DNA from: an uncultured Synechococcus sp.
GTDB taxonomy: Bacteria > Cyanobacteriota > Cyanobacteriia > PCC-6307 > Cyanobiaceae
Reading direction: 5' to 3'
Assembly: GCA_937930135.1 (NCBI GenBank)
Contig: CALGVO010000110.1
Coordinates: 1 to 15,540 of the forward strand
DNA length: 15,540 bases
Position 1 is the first letter of the stretch; each line of letters opens with the position of its first letter. The position numbers and the translations under genes are program-made. Under the pieces are notes generated by a model. That model worked only from the letters and a program-made list of their open reading frames with translations, did no database searches and had not been told where the DNA came from. Of the stretch, positions 1-6,567 are shown piece after piece.

Positions 1-235
1 CCTGCTGTTCCGCCTTGGCCAGCTGTTGTTCCAGCAGGGGAAGGCTGGCCTGCTTGACGCGCAGAGCCTCCAGCCGCTGTTGCTGCTGCTGGAGACTCCC
101 CCAGCGGGGCCAGCCAACGATCAACAACAGGGCAGCGGCCAACAGTCCACCCAGCAGCATCGGCAGCCCGAACAGGAGGCGTTCCCGTGTGAATCGTCGG
201 GCCCAGGCGGGCTGATCCGGGCTGAGGTTGGTCAC
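1..235 (-). CDS. pilO: PilO-like type IV pilus inner-membrane protein, N-terminal part (runs off the window)
   Basis: Only the first 78 codons are inside the window. The protein starts with a short cytoplasmic stretch (VTNLSPDQPAWARR...). One hydrophobic segment follows at about residues 22-41, then a Gln/Leu-rich coiled coil (LQQQQQRLEALR). That is the layout of PilO and GspM proteins, which pair with PilN in the inner-membrane platform of type IV pili. The start is a GTG at 235-233 that overlaps the TGA of the preceding pilMN-type gene by four bases (GTGA), so the two are very probably translationally coupled. Identity rests on topology and on position directly after a PilN domain; the conserved C-terminal ferredoxin-like domain lies outside the window. 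A GspM-like or competence-specific variant cannot be excluded. Confidence 0.7.
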   Translation of the reverse strand, partial: MTNLSPDQPAWARRFTRERLLFGLPMLLGGLLAAALLLIVGWPRWGSLQQQQQRLEALRVKQASLPLLEQQLAKAEQQ

Positions 236-1794
236 AGGGCGACCCCCGCCTGCTGCAGCAACTGAAAGCGCCGCACCAGCCCATCGGCCCCGAGCGCCTT
301 CAAGGTGGCCAATGAGGGGCGAGCGGCGGGATCCAGCCCCCAGGTGAGGCTGAAGGTCAGCGCTTGCACGGGCCCCTCGTCATCGCCGGAGCGCGTCACC
401 TTCACCACCTTCACCCCATCGGGCTCGCTGATCGGCAGAGCTGCGAGGGCCAGCCCCAGGGCATTGATCCGCTCCAGGGGGCCGGGATCCAGCGACGCCT
501 GCGCTTCACCCGACAGCTCGATCGCATTTCCCTGCACGCGCAGGCTCTGGAGCTGCACACCCGCGGGGGTCACCCGCCGCAGTTGCTCCAGCAGCGCCGA
601 GCCGGAGGGCACCGCCACCAACTGCTCCGCCAGGCGGGTGTTGTTCTTGCGCAGAGCCGTCGTGGTCGAGCGCAGACGACGCAAGCGCGATTCCGCCCGC
701 GTCACCCGCTGCTCCACCGGCATCAGTTGCGCCAGCTGCTGGGCCTGCTGCCCCTCCTGCCAGCCCATCAGGGCGAGCAACACCAGCGACGCCAGCACCA
801 GGCCGCCGCCCCAGAAGCTGCCCTGCAGCACCAGAGCCCGCACTGGCGGCGCCCCAGCTCCACCCCCGGCGACCGATGCCGCCAGGCCCAGTTCCCGGCG
901 GCGCTCCTCGAGCAGATCCAACCCCGGTGGCGGCGCCTCTGCCTCCGAGCCCGGGTCGGGGAAGGCCAGGCTCTCAAGTGACGCAAAGCGCTCACCGCCC
1001 GCCTCCTCGGCCCAACGACCGCCCAGCCACCCCTGCAGCTGCTGCCGCGCCTCCAACGGCGCCGTGATCCAACACCGCATCGCTGGCGATGCAGCGCCGG
1101 CATGGCGCTCCCAGGCCAGCAGCAGCGCCTCCAGATCGCTGCGCAGGGCATCGGCGGACAACACCCGCTCCAGCTCCGGCCAGCCATCCCGCAGCACCAG
1201 CAACCGCCAGGCGCTGCCCTGCTGCAGCAGCCAGGCCAGATCACCGGCCAACGGCATCCCCTCCGCCTCGCATCGCGCCAGCAAGCCCCGACGGGCAGCG
1301 GCCAACAGCCCGTCCACCCGCTCCAGACGCAGATCCGCCGCTTCGATCACAGCCACCCAGGCCTGAAGCAGCATCCGCTCCGCTCCCACCAGCAGCTGCG
1401 ACGCCGACGGCAGCCCAGGCGATTCCAGGGCCAGCACCAGCTCAGACCAAGGCAGCGACCAACCCAGATCCGGTTGGAGGCTGCGCAGGGCTTCGGTGCT
1501 GATCGGGGCCTGATCGTCAGGGGGCACGACCAGGCGCCAATGACAACACTGCAGCGGCAGCAGAAGCACCAGATCCACCACCGGAGGCGGAAGATCATTC
1601 TCCATCAGCCAATCGGCGAGAAAATCCGCCAGGGCATTGCGCTGCAGGGGAACACCATCCCGGCACACGTCCTCAGGCAACGGCACACTCCGCTGCTCCC
1701 ACACGGTTCCCTGGCGCCAGGCCAGGGTCAGCTGCGCGTCGTTGGGGGCCAGCCACACCGTCTGCCGCCGGGCGAAGGCACGCCAGGCGAGCAT
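232..1794 (-). CDS. PilM-PilN fusion protein (GspL-like), type IV pilus / competence assembly
   Basis: From the ATG at 1794 the protein has 520 residues. Residues 1 to about 310 form a soluble region resembling a degenerate actin-like PilM/GspL cytoplasmic domain. One membrane segment follows (about 328-345, ending LVLLALMGW), then a coiled coil (about 355-395). The C-terminal domain is PilN-like, with the pattern LLEQLRRVTPAGVQLQSL followed by a beta-rich stretch (about 398-490). In most cyanobacteria PilM and PilN are separate; one chain carrying both is the layout of GspL in type II secretion. I see no clear actin-type nucleotide motif at the N terminus, so ATP binding is doubtful. The frame is open back to a TTG at 1842 (536 residues). 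I chose ATG 1794 because GGAG (1804-1801) lies 6 bases upstream, while the TTG has no ribosome site. It follows pyrD and overlaps the PilO-like gene by four bases. Confidence 0.75.
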   Translation of the reverse strand: MLAWRAFARRQTVWLAPNDAQLTLAWRQGTVWEQRSVPLPEDVCRDGVPLQRNALADFLADWLMENDLPPPVVDLVLLLPLQCCHWRLVVPPDDQAPISTEALRSLQPDLGWSLPWSELVLALESPGLPSASQLLVGAERMLLQAWVAVIEAADLRLERVDGLLAAARRGLLARCEAEGMPLAGDLAWLLQQGSAWRLLVLRDGWPELERVLSADALRSDLEALLLAWERHAGAASPAMRCWITAPLEARQQLQGWLGGRWAEEAGGERFASLESLAFPDPGSEAEAPPPGLDLLEERRRELGLAASVAGGGAGAPPVRALVLQGSFWGGGLVLASLVLLALMGWQEGQQAQQLAQLMPVEQRVTRAESRLRRLRSTTTALRKNNTRLAEQLVAVPSGSALLEQLRRVTPAGVQLQSLRVQGNAIELSGEAQASLDPGPLERINALGLALAALPISEPDGVKVVKVTRSGDDEGPVQALTFSLTWGLDPAARPSLATLKALGADGLVRRFQLLQQAGVAL

Positions 1795-1880
1795 CGGCCG
1801 CTCCAAGGCCGGGAACCTTTCGCGCAGTGCCGCCAGCTCCAAAGGTTTGTGGCGTACCGCCGCTGCCGGAAGGGTATCGA

Positions 1881-3044
1881 CTATCGCCAGGGCACGCCGC
1901 TGCCCACCGCATCGCGGAGATGGCGAAAGCCATGGCGATCGAGCTGCAGCAGCAGACCCTCCAGAATTCTCGGAACCAGATCGGGGCCCTCAAAAATCCA
2001 GCCCGTGTAGAGCTGAATCAGGGAAGCGCCGGCGGTGATCCGTTCCCAGGCCGACTCGGGAGACGCAATCCCTCCCACCCCGATCAGGGGCAGGGCAGGG
2101 CCGGCGGTGGCCCGCAGGCGCCGCATCACCTCCAGGGCACGATGACGCAGGGGTGCGCCGCTGAGCCCACCGGCCTCCTCCGCCAGGGTGCGGCCGGTCT
2201 GGGCCAGGCGACGCTGCTCGAGCCCGAGCCGATCCAGGCTGGTGTTGACGGCGATCACCCCGGCCAGACCCTCTTCGTAGGCGAGGCGGGCGATGCCATC
2301 GATCGCGTCATCCTCCAGATCCGGCGCGATCTTCACCAGCAGGGGCGGACAGGCCGGCAGGCGACGCAGGCGCTCCACCAGACGACGCAGCTGGGCGGAA
2401 TCCTGCAGCTCCCGCAGGCCGGGGGTGTTGGGGGAGCTGACATTGATCACGGCATAGTCGGCCAGAGACGCGAGCAGCTCCAGCGAAGAGGCGTAATCGT
2501 CGGGGGCCTGCTCCAGCGACGTGACCTTCGACTTGCCCAGATTGATGCCCAGAACGGCCGGACGCTGCCCGGGGGGAGGCAGGGCCTGCCGCTCCAGGGT
2601 GCGGCGCATCGCCTCGGCGCCGTCGTTGTTGAAGCCCATCCGGTTCAAGGCGGCCCGTTCCGCCGCCAGACGGAACAAACGCGGCCGGGGGTTGCCCGGC
2701 TGGGCGTGCCAGGTGACCGTTCCCACCTCAGCGAAACCGAAACCGAAACGATCCCACACACCGGCGGCGACGCCGTTCTTGTCGAAACCGGCCGCCAGAC
2801 CCACCGGGTTGGCAAAACGGCAGCCAAACAGCACCTGCTCCAACCGAAGATCACGACGCTTCAGTTCACCGGCCACCCCCTGCAGCACCGTCGACACCCC
2901 GGGCCACTGGCGCCTGAGGCTGGCCTGCCCCAGAGCCAAGAGGGCTGAACGACTTAACTGCTCCGCATCCAGCCCCTCATCCCGGGCCAACACCGGACCG
3001 AGCCAGTGGCGGTAAAAACTCCCGGTGGAGAACGGCTCGGCCAT
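1881..3044 (-). CDS. pyrD: Dihydroorotate dehydrogenase (quinone), class 2
   Basis: This is a 387-residue membrane-associated class 2 dihydroorotate dehydrogenase. It oxidises dihydroorotate to orotate with quinone as acceptor, in UMP synthesis. Visible signatures are NPVGLAAGFDKNG (79-91), RMGFNNDG (135-142), NVSSPNTPGLRELQ (201-214) with Ser204 as the expected catalytic base of class 2 enzymes, LVKIAPD (236-242), AVNTS (265-269), GGLSGAPL (292-299), IGVGGI (321-326) and the phosphate-binding end QLYTGWIFEGP (344-354). The N-terminal extension before the barrel (about 65 residues) is the membrane/quinone-binding part typical of class 2. The start is ATG, 12 bases after the rnhA stop, with only a weak GGGCGGG upstream; co-transcription with rnhA is likely. 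Length and motifs are complete and nothing suggests damage. Confidence 0.97.
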   Translation of the reverse strand: MAEPFSTGSFYRHWLGPVLARDEGLDAEQLSRSALLALGQASLRRQWPGVSTVLQGVAGELKRRDLRLEQVLFGCRFANPVGLAAGFDKNGVAAGVWDRFGFGFAEVGTVTWHAQPGNPRPRLFRLAAERAALNRMGFNNDGAEAMRRTLERQALPPPGQRPAVLGINLGKSKVTSLEQAPDDYASSLELLASLADYAVINVSSPNTPGLRELQDSAQLRRLVERLRRLPACPPLLVKIAPDLEDDAIDGIARLAYEEGLAGVIAVNTSLDRLGLEQRRLAQTGRTLAEEAGGLSGAPLRHRALEVMRRLRATAGPALPLIGVGGIASPESAWERITAGASLIQLYTGWIFEGPDLVPRILEGLLLQLDRHGFRHLRDAVGSGVPWR

Positions 3045-3056
3045 CAGCCCGCCCAG

Positions 3057-3545
3057 TCAGTGCAACTCTGATCCTGCCGTGCCACGGGAGAAGGCGACAG
3101 CGATCTGATCGACGCGATCGTTATCGGGATCACCACTGTGCCCTTTGACGTAACGCAAAGGCACATCAGCAAGGCGGGCGCTGTCGAGAGCCTTCCACAG
3201 ATCTTGATTGAGCACGGGTTTTCCCGCCGCCGTCTTCCAACCCTTGCGTTTCCAGCCCGCCATCCAGGACCCGAGGCCATCAATCAGATATTTGCTGTCG
3301 GTGCGCAGGGTCAGGTCGGGGTGCCTGGGGAGATCCTTGAGGCGTTCCAGGGCCGCAAGCGCGGCCTGCAGTTCCATCCGGTTGTTGGTGGTGGCCGGAT
3401 CGAAGCCGCCGAACTCCTCGACGCTGCCATCCTCAAACCGAATCAGAACGCCCCAGCCGCCGGGGCCTGGGTTGCCACTGCAGGCCCCATCCGTGGCCAC
3501 GGCCACAACCCGACCGCGGCCATCAGGATCGGAGCGCTCAGCCAT
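3057..3545 (-). CDS. rnhA: Ribonuclease HI
   Basis: This 162-residue type 1 ribonuclease H cuts the RNA strand of RNA-DNA hybrids (R-loops, primers). All active-site positions are present: TDGACSGNPGPGGWG (Asp19), NNRMELQA (Glu58), RTDSKYLIDG (Asp83), VKGHSG (His136) and NDRVDQIA (Asp146). The WKRKGWK stretch (98-104) matches the basic handle that grips the hybrid. The ATG is preceded by GAGGTGA (3555-3549), with GAGG 6 bases from the start, one of the clearest ribosome sites in the window. It is the first gene of the rnhA-pyrD-pilMN-pilO block and is divergent from the DUF3747 gene, with 62 bases between the two starts. Confidence 0.97.
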   Translation of the reverse strand: MAERSDPDGRGRVVAVATDGACSGNPGPGGWGVLIRFEDGSVEEFGGFDPATTNNRMELQAALAALERLKDLPRHPDLTLRTDSKYLIDGLGSWMAGWKRKGWKTAAGKPVLNQDLWKALDSARLADVPLRYVKGHSGDPDNDRVDQIAVAFSRGTAGSELH

Positions 3546-3607
3546 TGGTCACCTCGGAGCATGTTCGTTAAAACACGGTGACGTCCCCCGCCAAGGAGAA
3601 CACCGCC
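3546..3607. promoter_or_regulatory. Divergent intergenic region between rnhA and the DUF3747 gene
   Basis: These 62 bases separate two divergent start codons and must contain transcription and translation signals for both, unless a promoter lies inside a coding region. Both ribosome sites are visible: GAGGTGA for rnhA (3555-3549) and AAGGAG for the plus-strand gene (3593-3598). The only AT-rich patch is around 3564-3573 (GTTCGTTAAAACA). I cannot assign convincing -35/-10 pairs on either strand. Confidence 0.4.
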
Positions 3608-4303
3608 ATGTCGCGAACCTACCCTGGAAGCCTGGCGGCTGGCCTGTTGCTGAGCTTCACGGGCCTGCCCCTGCTGGCAGCCGGCCTGTTCGACAGCCAG
3701 CCCCTCGACGAGGAGCGCTTTGCGGTGCTGGCCCAGGCTGTGGGAAGCGACAGCTGGAAGTTGTTGGTGCTCGAGCAGATCAAAACGCGACCGCTCTGCT
3801 GGGAGGAGCGGGCCGATGGCCTGGTGAAGCCTTCCTTGAACGACTTCGACTTCTCGGGCATCTGCAGCCGCTATCTCGACAGCAACGGCTATTCCCTGCG
3901 CGCCGGTGGTGAAGACATGGCCCGCAGCTTCCGGCTGCGGCTCCAGCAGGATCGGGACGACCTTGTACTGATGGCGATCGATCCGGATCAGGGGGTGCCG
4001 ATCCCGGTGGCCCGCGCCAACCGCCCCCGTCGTGACCGGGACGCCTTCGTGAAACTGAACCTGGATCCGGGCTGGAGCCTGGAACGTCGGGCCTACCAAG
4101 GGCGCACCCTCAGCCATGTCTATTTCGCCCACCAGGACTCCACCCCCCAACTGCTGGCCAAGGCGCGGGGCGGCGAAGCGCCGCAACGCGTCCAAGGCCT
4201 GGGGCGACCGACGGCACCCGGCGCGCCGCAACTGATCTCCCGCGACAGCAGCCTGCAGGGCCGGGGACCGATCCGGCTGGAGGTGATCCCCTACCGCCCC
4301 TGA
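3608..4303 (+). CDS. Secreted DUF3747-family protein, function unknown
   Basis: From the ATG at 3608 the protein is 231 residues. The first 25 or so are a signal peptide (LAAGLLLSFTGLPLLAAG), so the product is probably exported to the periplasm or cell surface. The mature part opens with FDSQPLDEERFAVLAQ and contains LLVLEQIKTRPLCWE, NDFDFSGICSRYLDSNGYS, FVKLNLDPGWSLERR and LSHVYF. I recognise this pattern as the cyanobacterial DUF3747 family. Two cysteines in the conserved part (Cys64, Cys86) could form a disulphide. The last 60 residues are low-conservation Gly/Pro/Arg-rich sequence. The frame is open back to a GTG at 3578, but AAGGAG lies 9 bases before the 3608 ATG and the signal peptide begins there. 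No enzymatic motif is visible and no biochemical role is claimed. Confidence 0.85.
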   Translation: MSRTYPGSLAAGLLLSFTGLPLLAAGLFDSQPLDEERFAVLAQAVGSDSWKLLVLEQIKTRPLCWEERADGLVKPSLNDFDFSGICSRYLDSNGYSLRAGGEDMARSFRLRLQQDRDDLVLMAIDPDQGVPIPVARANRPRRDRDAFVKLNLDPGWSLERRAYQGRTLSHVYFAHQDSTPQLLAKARGGEAPQRVQGLGRPTAPGAPQLISRDSSLQGRGPIRLEVIPYRP

Positions 4304-4372
4304 CGGCAGGGACAGTTCCGGGAGCGCCCCCAAAAGAGCATACCTACCCTGATCAGCCTTTAAATTGTGCCT

Positions 4373-4471
4373 GTGTGAGGAGTGCTGAGCGCCTCTTCAG
4401 GGTCGAAACAAGGACAGACTCCTGCAACGCGTTCCACTCAGGACCTCGCCTTCGGCGGGGTCTTTTTTTTT
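4373..4471 (+). ncRNA. Candidate small RNA with its own terminator; 5' end complementary to the Yfr1 core
   Basis: Between the DUF3747 stop (4303) and the terminator at 4442-4471 lie about 140 bases with no plausible gene. A TAAATT element (4361-4366), in the AT-rich patch TTTAAATTG, could be a -10 box; no -35 is visible. Transcription starting 6-7 bases later, at about 4373, would give an RNA of about 99 bases beginning GTGTGAGGAGT. That is the exact reverse complement of ACTCCTCACAC, the ultraconserved single-stranded core reported for the cyanobacterial sRNA Yfr1. Possible small hairpins are GAGG/CCTC (4377-4380 with 4392-4395) and AGGA/TCCT (4411-4414 with 4420-4423). The minus strand carries the Yfr1 motif itself but no terminator after it, so this is not Yfr1. 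It may equally be the 3' UTR of the DUF3747 mRNA. Confidence 0.25.
4442..4471 (+). terminator. Rho-independent terminator, plus strand
   Basis: The arms GACCTCGC (4442-4449) and GCGGGGTC (4455-4462) form eight pairs with one G-T wobble around the loop CTTCG. A run of nine T follows (4463-4471). It ends transcription from the DUF3747 gene and/or the candidate small RNA just upstream. Confidence 0.9.
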
Positions 4472-4509
4472 GATGGGTCACCGGTGCAACGGCGAAGAGG
4501 ATCCGCCCC

Positions 4510-4538
4510 AAAAAAAAGCCGGCCCCCGATGGACCGGC
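4510..4538 (-). terminator. Rho-independent terminator of the rplKAJL transcript
   Basis: On the minus strand the arms GCCGGTCC and GGGCCGGC form eight pairs (4538-4531 with 4525-4518, one T-G wobble) around a five-base loop. Eight T follow (4517-4510). The hairpin begins 36 bases after the rplL stop. It marks the end of the ribosomal cluster; rpoB does not follow, as expected in cyanobacteria. It sits 38 bases from the opposing plus-strand terminator, so converging transcripts are separated. Confidence 0.92.
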
Positions 4539-4574
4539 CAGGTGTTCACAACAAGGGGGCAGAACCCCAGACGA

Positions 4575-4967
4575 TCACTTGATGGCAACCTTGCCACCGA
4601 CCTCTTCAATGGCCTTCTTGAGGGCTTCAGCCTCATCCTTCGACACACCTTCCTTGATGGCCTTGGGAGCGGCTTCCACCATGGCTTTCGCATCGCCGAG
4701 GCCGAGGCCTGTGGCTTCGCGAACAGCCTTGAGGACCTTGATCTTGGCGGAAGCTTCGAAGCCTTCCAGCACAACATCGAATTCGGTCTTTTCTTCAACA
4801 GCTTCACCACCACCGCCGGCGGCGGCGCCAGGAGCAGCCATCACCACACCAGCAGATGCGGCAGCAGACACACCGAAAGCCTCCTCGATCTGCTTGACAA
4901 GCTCAGAGGCTTCCAGCAGGGAGAGAGATTTCAGCGATTCGAGAATTTCGTCGGTTTTTGCAGACAT
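4575..4967 (-). CDS. rplL: 50S ribosomal protein L7/L12
   Basis: This 130-residue stalk protein recruits translational GTPases to the ribosome and binds L10 as dimers. Three parts are visible: an N-terminal dimerisation helix region (1 to about 33), a flexible Ala/Gly hinge (about 35-55, MAAPGAAAGGGGEA) and the globular C-terminal domain. That domain carries KIKVLKAVREATGLGLGDAK (75-94) and VEAAPKAIKEGVSK. Length and sequence are normal. The start is ATG, 47 bases after the rplJ stop; no Shine-Dalgarno sequence is visible upstream. It is the last gene before the terminator at 4538-4510. Confidence 0.98.
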   Translation of the reverse strand: MSAKTDEILESLKSLSLLEASELVKQIEEAFGVSAAASAGVVMAAPGAAAGGGGEAVEEKTEFDVVLEGFEASAKIKVLKAVREATGLGLGDAKAMVEAAPKAIKEGVSKDEAEALKKAIEEVGGKVAIK

Positions 4968-5014
4968 GGTTGGGAATCAGCAACAGATCAAATGAACAGT
5001 CGGGTCGAAGACGA

Positions 5015-5542
5015 TCAGCTGTCGCCGGATTCGGCGTGCTGCTTGAGCGCCCGAGCGAGACCGGAGGGAACCTCGTTGATGCCAACAGCCACCTTGGTGG
5101 CCACTGCATTGATGGCACCGGCAATCTGGGCCATGAGCACTTCCTTGGAGGGAAGGTCACCGATGGCTTTGATCTCGTCCTGAGAGAGAAGCTTGCCTTC
5201 GAAAAGGCCGCCCTTGGTCTCGGATTTCTTGGTGTCCTTCTGGAAAGCCTGAACGGCTTTCACGGCACCACCCACATCGCCCTTCACCAGGACGAAGGCG
5301 TTGGTACCACTCAGCAGGGAGTCGAGATTCGACCAGACACTGTCACCATCGATGGCACGACGCATCAAGGTGTTTTTGGTCACCTTGCACACACCGTTGC
5401 TGGCCTGCAGACGCGTCCGCAGATCAGACATCTCTTTGATGGAAAGGCCCTGATAATCCAGAACCAGTGCCATTTCGGCCTCGCCAAGGAGCTGCTTGAG
5501 CTCTTCGACGATCTGTTGCTTGCTCTCCAGCGTGCGGCCCAT
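5015..5542 (-). CDS. rplJ: 50S ribosomal protein L10
   Basis: This 175-residue stalk base protein binds 23S rRNA and carries L7/L12 dimers. Recognisable elements are the N-terminal MGRTLESKQQIVEEL, ALVLDYQGLSIKEMSDLR, KVTKNTLMRRA (53-63) and LLSGTNAFVLVKGD. The long C-terminal helix that binds L7/L12 follows. The ATG at 5542 is preceded by AATTCCT, which lacks a ribosome site and even resembles an anti-Shine-Dalgarno sequence. A long stem closes four bases before the ATG. In many bacteria L10 represses its own mRNA through the leader; the 238-base leader here fits that, by inference. Confidence 0.97.
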   Translation of the reverse strand: MGRTLESKQQIVEELKQLLGEAEMALVLDYQGLSIKEMSDLRTRLQASNGVCKVTKNTLMRRAIDGDSVWSNLDSLLSGTNAFVLVKGDVGGAVKAVQAFQKDTKKSETKGGLFEGKLLSQDEIKAIGDLPSKEVLMAQIAGAINAVATKVAVGINEVPSGLARALKQHAESGDS

Positions 5543-5780
5543 AGGAATTGGATCGGATCGAGGGGAACAAGCTGGGCATGCGGCCGATCAACACTTTCGT
5601 GAGAAAGCGGAGGCCGCGTGCCGATCCAATCCCGTCAGGGAAAAACCGTCGCGTCTGCCTCGGCAGGACTTATGGCGTTCAGCTCTCGATTCCAGGAATC
5701 AGAAGTGATCGTCACCTGCTGTCTATGGCCGGGCGCGTGCCCGTCTGGCTTAAGCCAGTCAATCAATCTACACGAGAGCG
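5543..5780 (-). promoter_or_regulatory. Structured rplJ leader (probable L10 autoregulatory leader)
   Basis: These 238 non-coding bases lie between rplA and rplJ, far more than the 47-109 base gaps elsewhere in the cluster. In the minus-strand RNA, in order, are: a 14-base palindrome CTGGCTTAAGCCAG (5758-5745), a GGGCACGCGCCC element (5741-5730), a possible hairpin around CTGCCGAGGCAG (from about 5668), TCCCTGACGGGA (5641-5630), and then a large nested stem. The nested stem has an outer helix ATTGGATCGG with CCGATCCAAT (5630-5621 with 5556-5547, ten pairs). An inner helix GGCACGCGGCC with GGCCGCATGCC (5622-5612 with 5585-5575) has one mismatch and shares two bases with the outer one. A seven-pair cap hairpin with a TCAC loop sits at 5609-5592. 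The L10 leader assignment rests on position and folding, not on a covariance match. Confidence 0.6.
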
Positions 5781-6488
5781 TCAGCCCTCCTGTTTGATGT
5801 CCTGCAGAGCAGCCACATCCACTTCCACAGAAGGGCCCATGGTGGAGGTCACGTAGAGGCTCTTCCAGTAGCGGCCCTTGGCACCACTGGGCTTGTTGCG
5901 ATCAATCGTTTCCTGAAGCGTCTTCAGATTCTCCAGCAGCGCATCTGCTGCAAAGCTGGCCTTGCCAAAGCGCACATGCACGATGCCGGTGCGATCGGCG
6001 CGGAATTCCAGTTTGCCCGCTTTGAATTCCTTGATCGCGCCGGCGAGATCGGTGGTGACGGTGCCGGCCTTCGGGTTCGGCATCAGGCCACGGGGGCCGA
6101 GCACACGACCCAGTTTCGCCACCTTGGGCATCATGTCGGGGGTGGCGATCAGCAGATCGAAGGCCATCTCACCCTTGGCAATGGTCTCCACCAGGTCGTC
6201 ATCACCGGCGAGTTCAGCACCGGCAGCCTTGGCCTCTGCCACCTTTTCACCGCGGGTCACCACGGCGATGCGCACGGTCTGACCCGTGCCATTCGGCAAC
6301 GCCACGGTGGTGCGCAGCTGCTGGTCGGTGTATTTGGGGTCGATGCCGAGGCGCACATGGGCCTCCATCGTTTCGTCGAACTTGGCGGTGGCGTTGTCTT
6401 TGACGAGCTGAATCGCCTCAAGCGGCTCGTAGGCACGTTCCTCGATTTTCTGAACGAGGCTGGCCAGACGTTTGGAGAGTTTTGGCAT
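5781..6488 (-). CDS. rplA: 50S ribosomal protein L1
   Basis: This is a 235-residue L1, the protein of the mobile L1 stalk near the tRNA exit site and, in several bacteria, a translational repressor of its own operon. Typical segments are MPKLSKRLASLVQKIE at the start, DETMEAHVRLGIDPKYTDQQ, RTTVALPNGTGQTVRIAVV, GRVLGPRGLMPNPKAGTVT and IVHVRFGKASF. The open frame extends upstream to 6725, but that extension lies inside rplK and is not L1-like. The ATG at 6488 gives the standard L1 start and length. No Shine-Dalgarno sequence is visible before it (CATCTCTGCT). It follows rplK after 79 bases. Confidence 0.97.
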   Translation of the reverse strand: MPKLSKRLASLVQKIEERAYEPLEAIQLVKDNATAKFDETMEAHVRLGIDPKYTDQQLRTTVALPNGTGQTVRIAVVTRGEKVAEAKAAGAELAGDDDLVETIAKGEMAFDLLIATPDMMPKVAKLGRVLGPRGLMPNPKAGTVTTDLAGAIKEFKAGKLEFRADRTGIVHVRFGKASFAADALLENLKTLQETIDRNKPSGAKGRYWKSLYVTSTMGPSVEVDVAALQDIKQEG

Positions 6489-6567
6489 AGCAGAGATGGG
6501 GTGCAGGCGATCGACGCGATCTCCCCCGAAAATGAACAGTGGATGAAACGGAGTGGACGACCGCTGA

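Noticed and set aside
305..2948. Long plus-strand frames (302-373 codons) opposite pilMN and pyrD
   Set aside because: Antisense shadows of real genes; low-complexity Arg/Gln/Pro-rich translations and no family resemblance.
4373..4383. Yfr1 itself on the minus strand, because ACTCCTCACAC is present
   Set aside because: The motif is not followed by a terminator hairpin with T-run and the flanks do not form the usual two stem-loops close to the core.
4382..4582. Small plus-strand protein starting at GTG 4382 after GAGGAG
   Set aside because: The frame reads through the intrinsic terminator and overlaps the end of rplL. Composition is not protein-like and the GAGGAG overlaps the putative start.
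5645..5685. Intrinsic terminator in the rplJ leader (T-run near 5645-5641)
   Set aside because: Five T are present, but the preceding CTGCCGAGGCAG/ACGCGACGG sequence does not form a stable hairpin adjacent to them.
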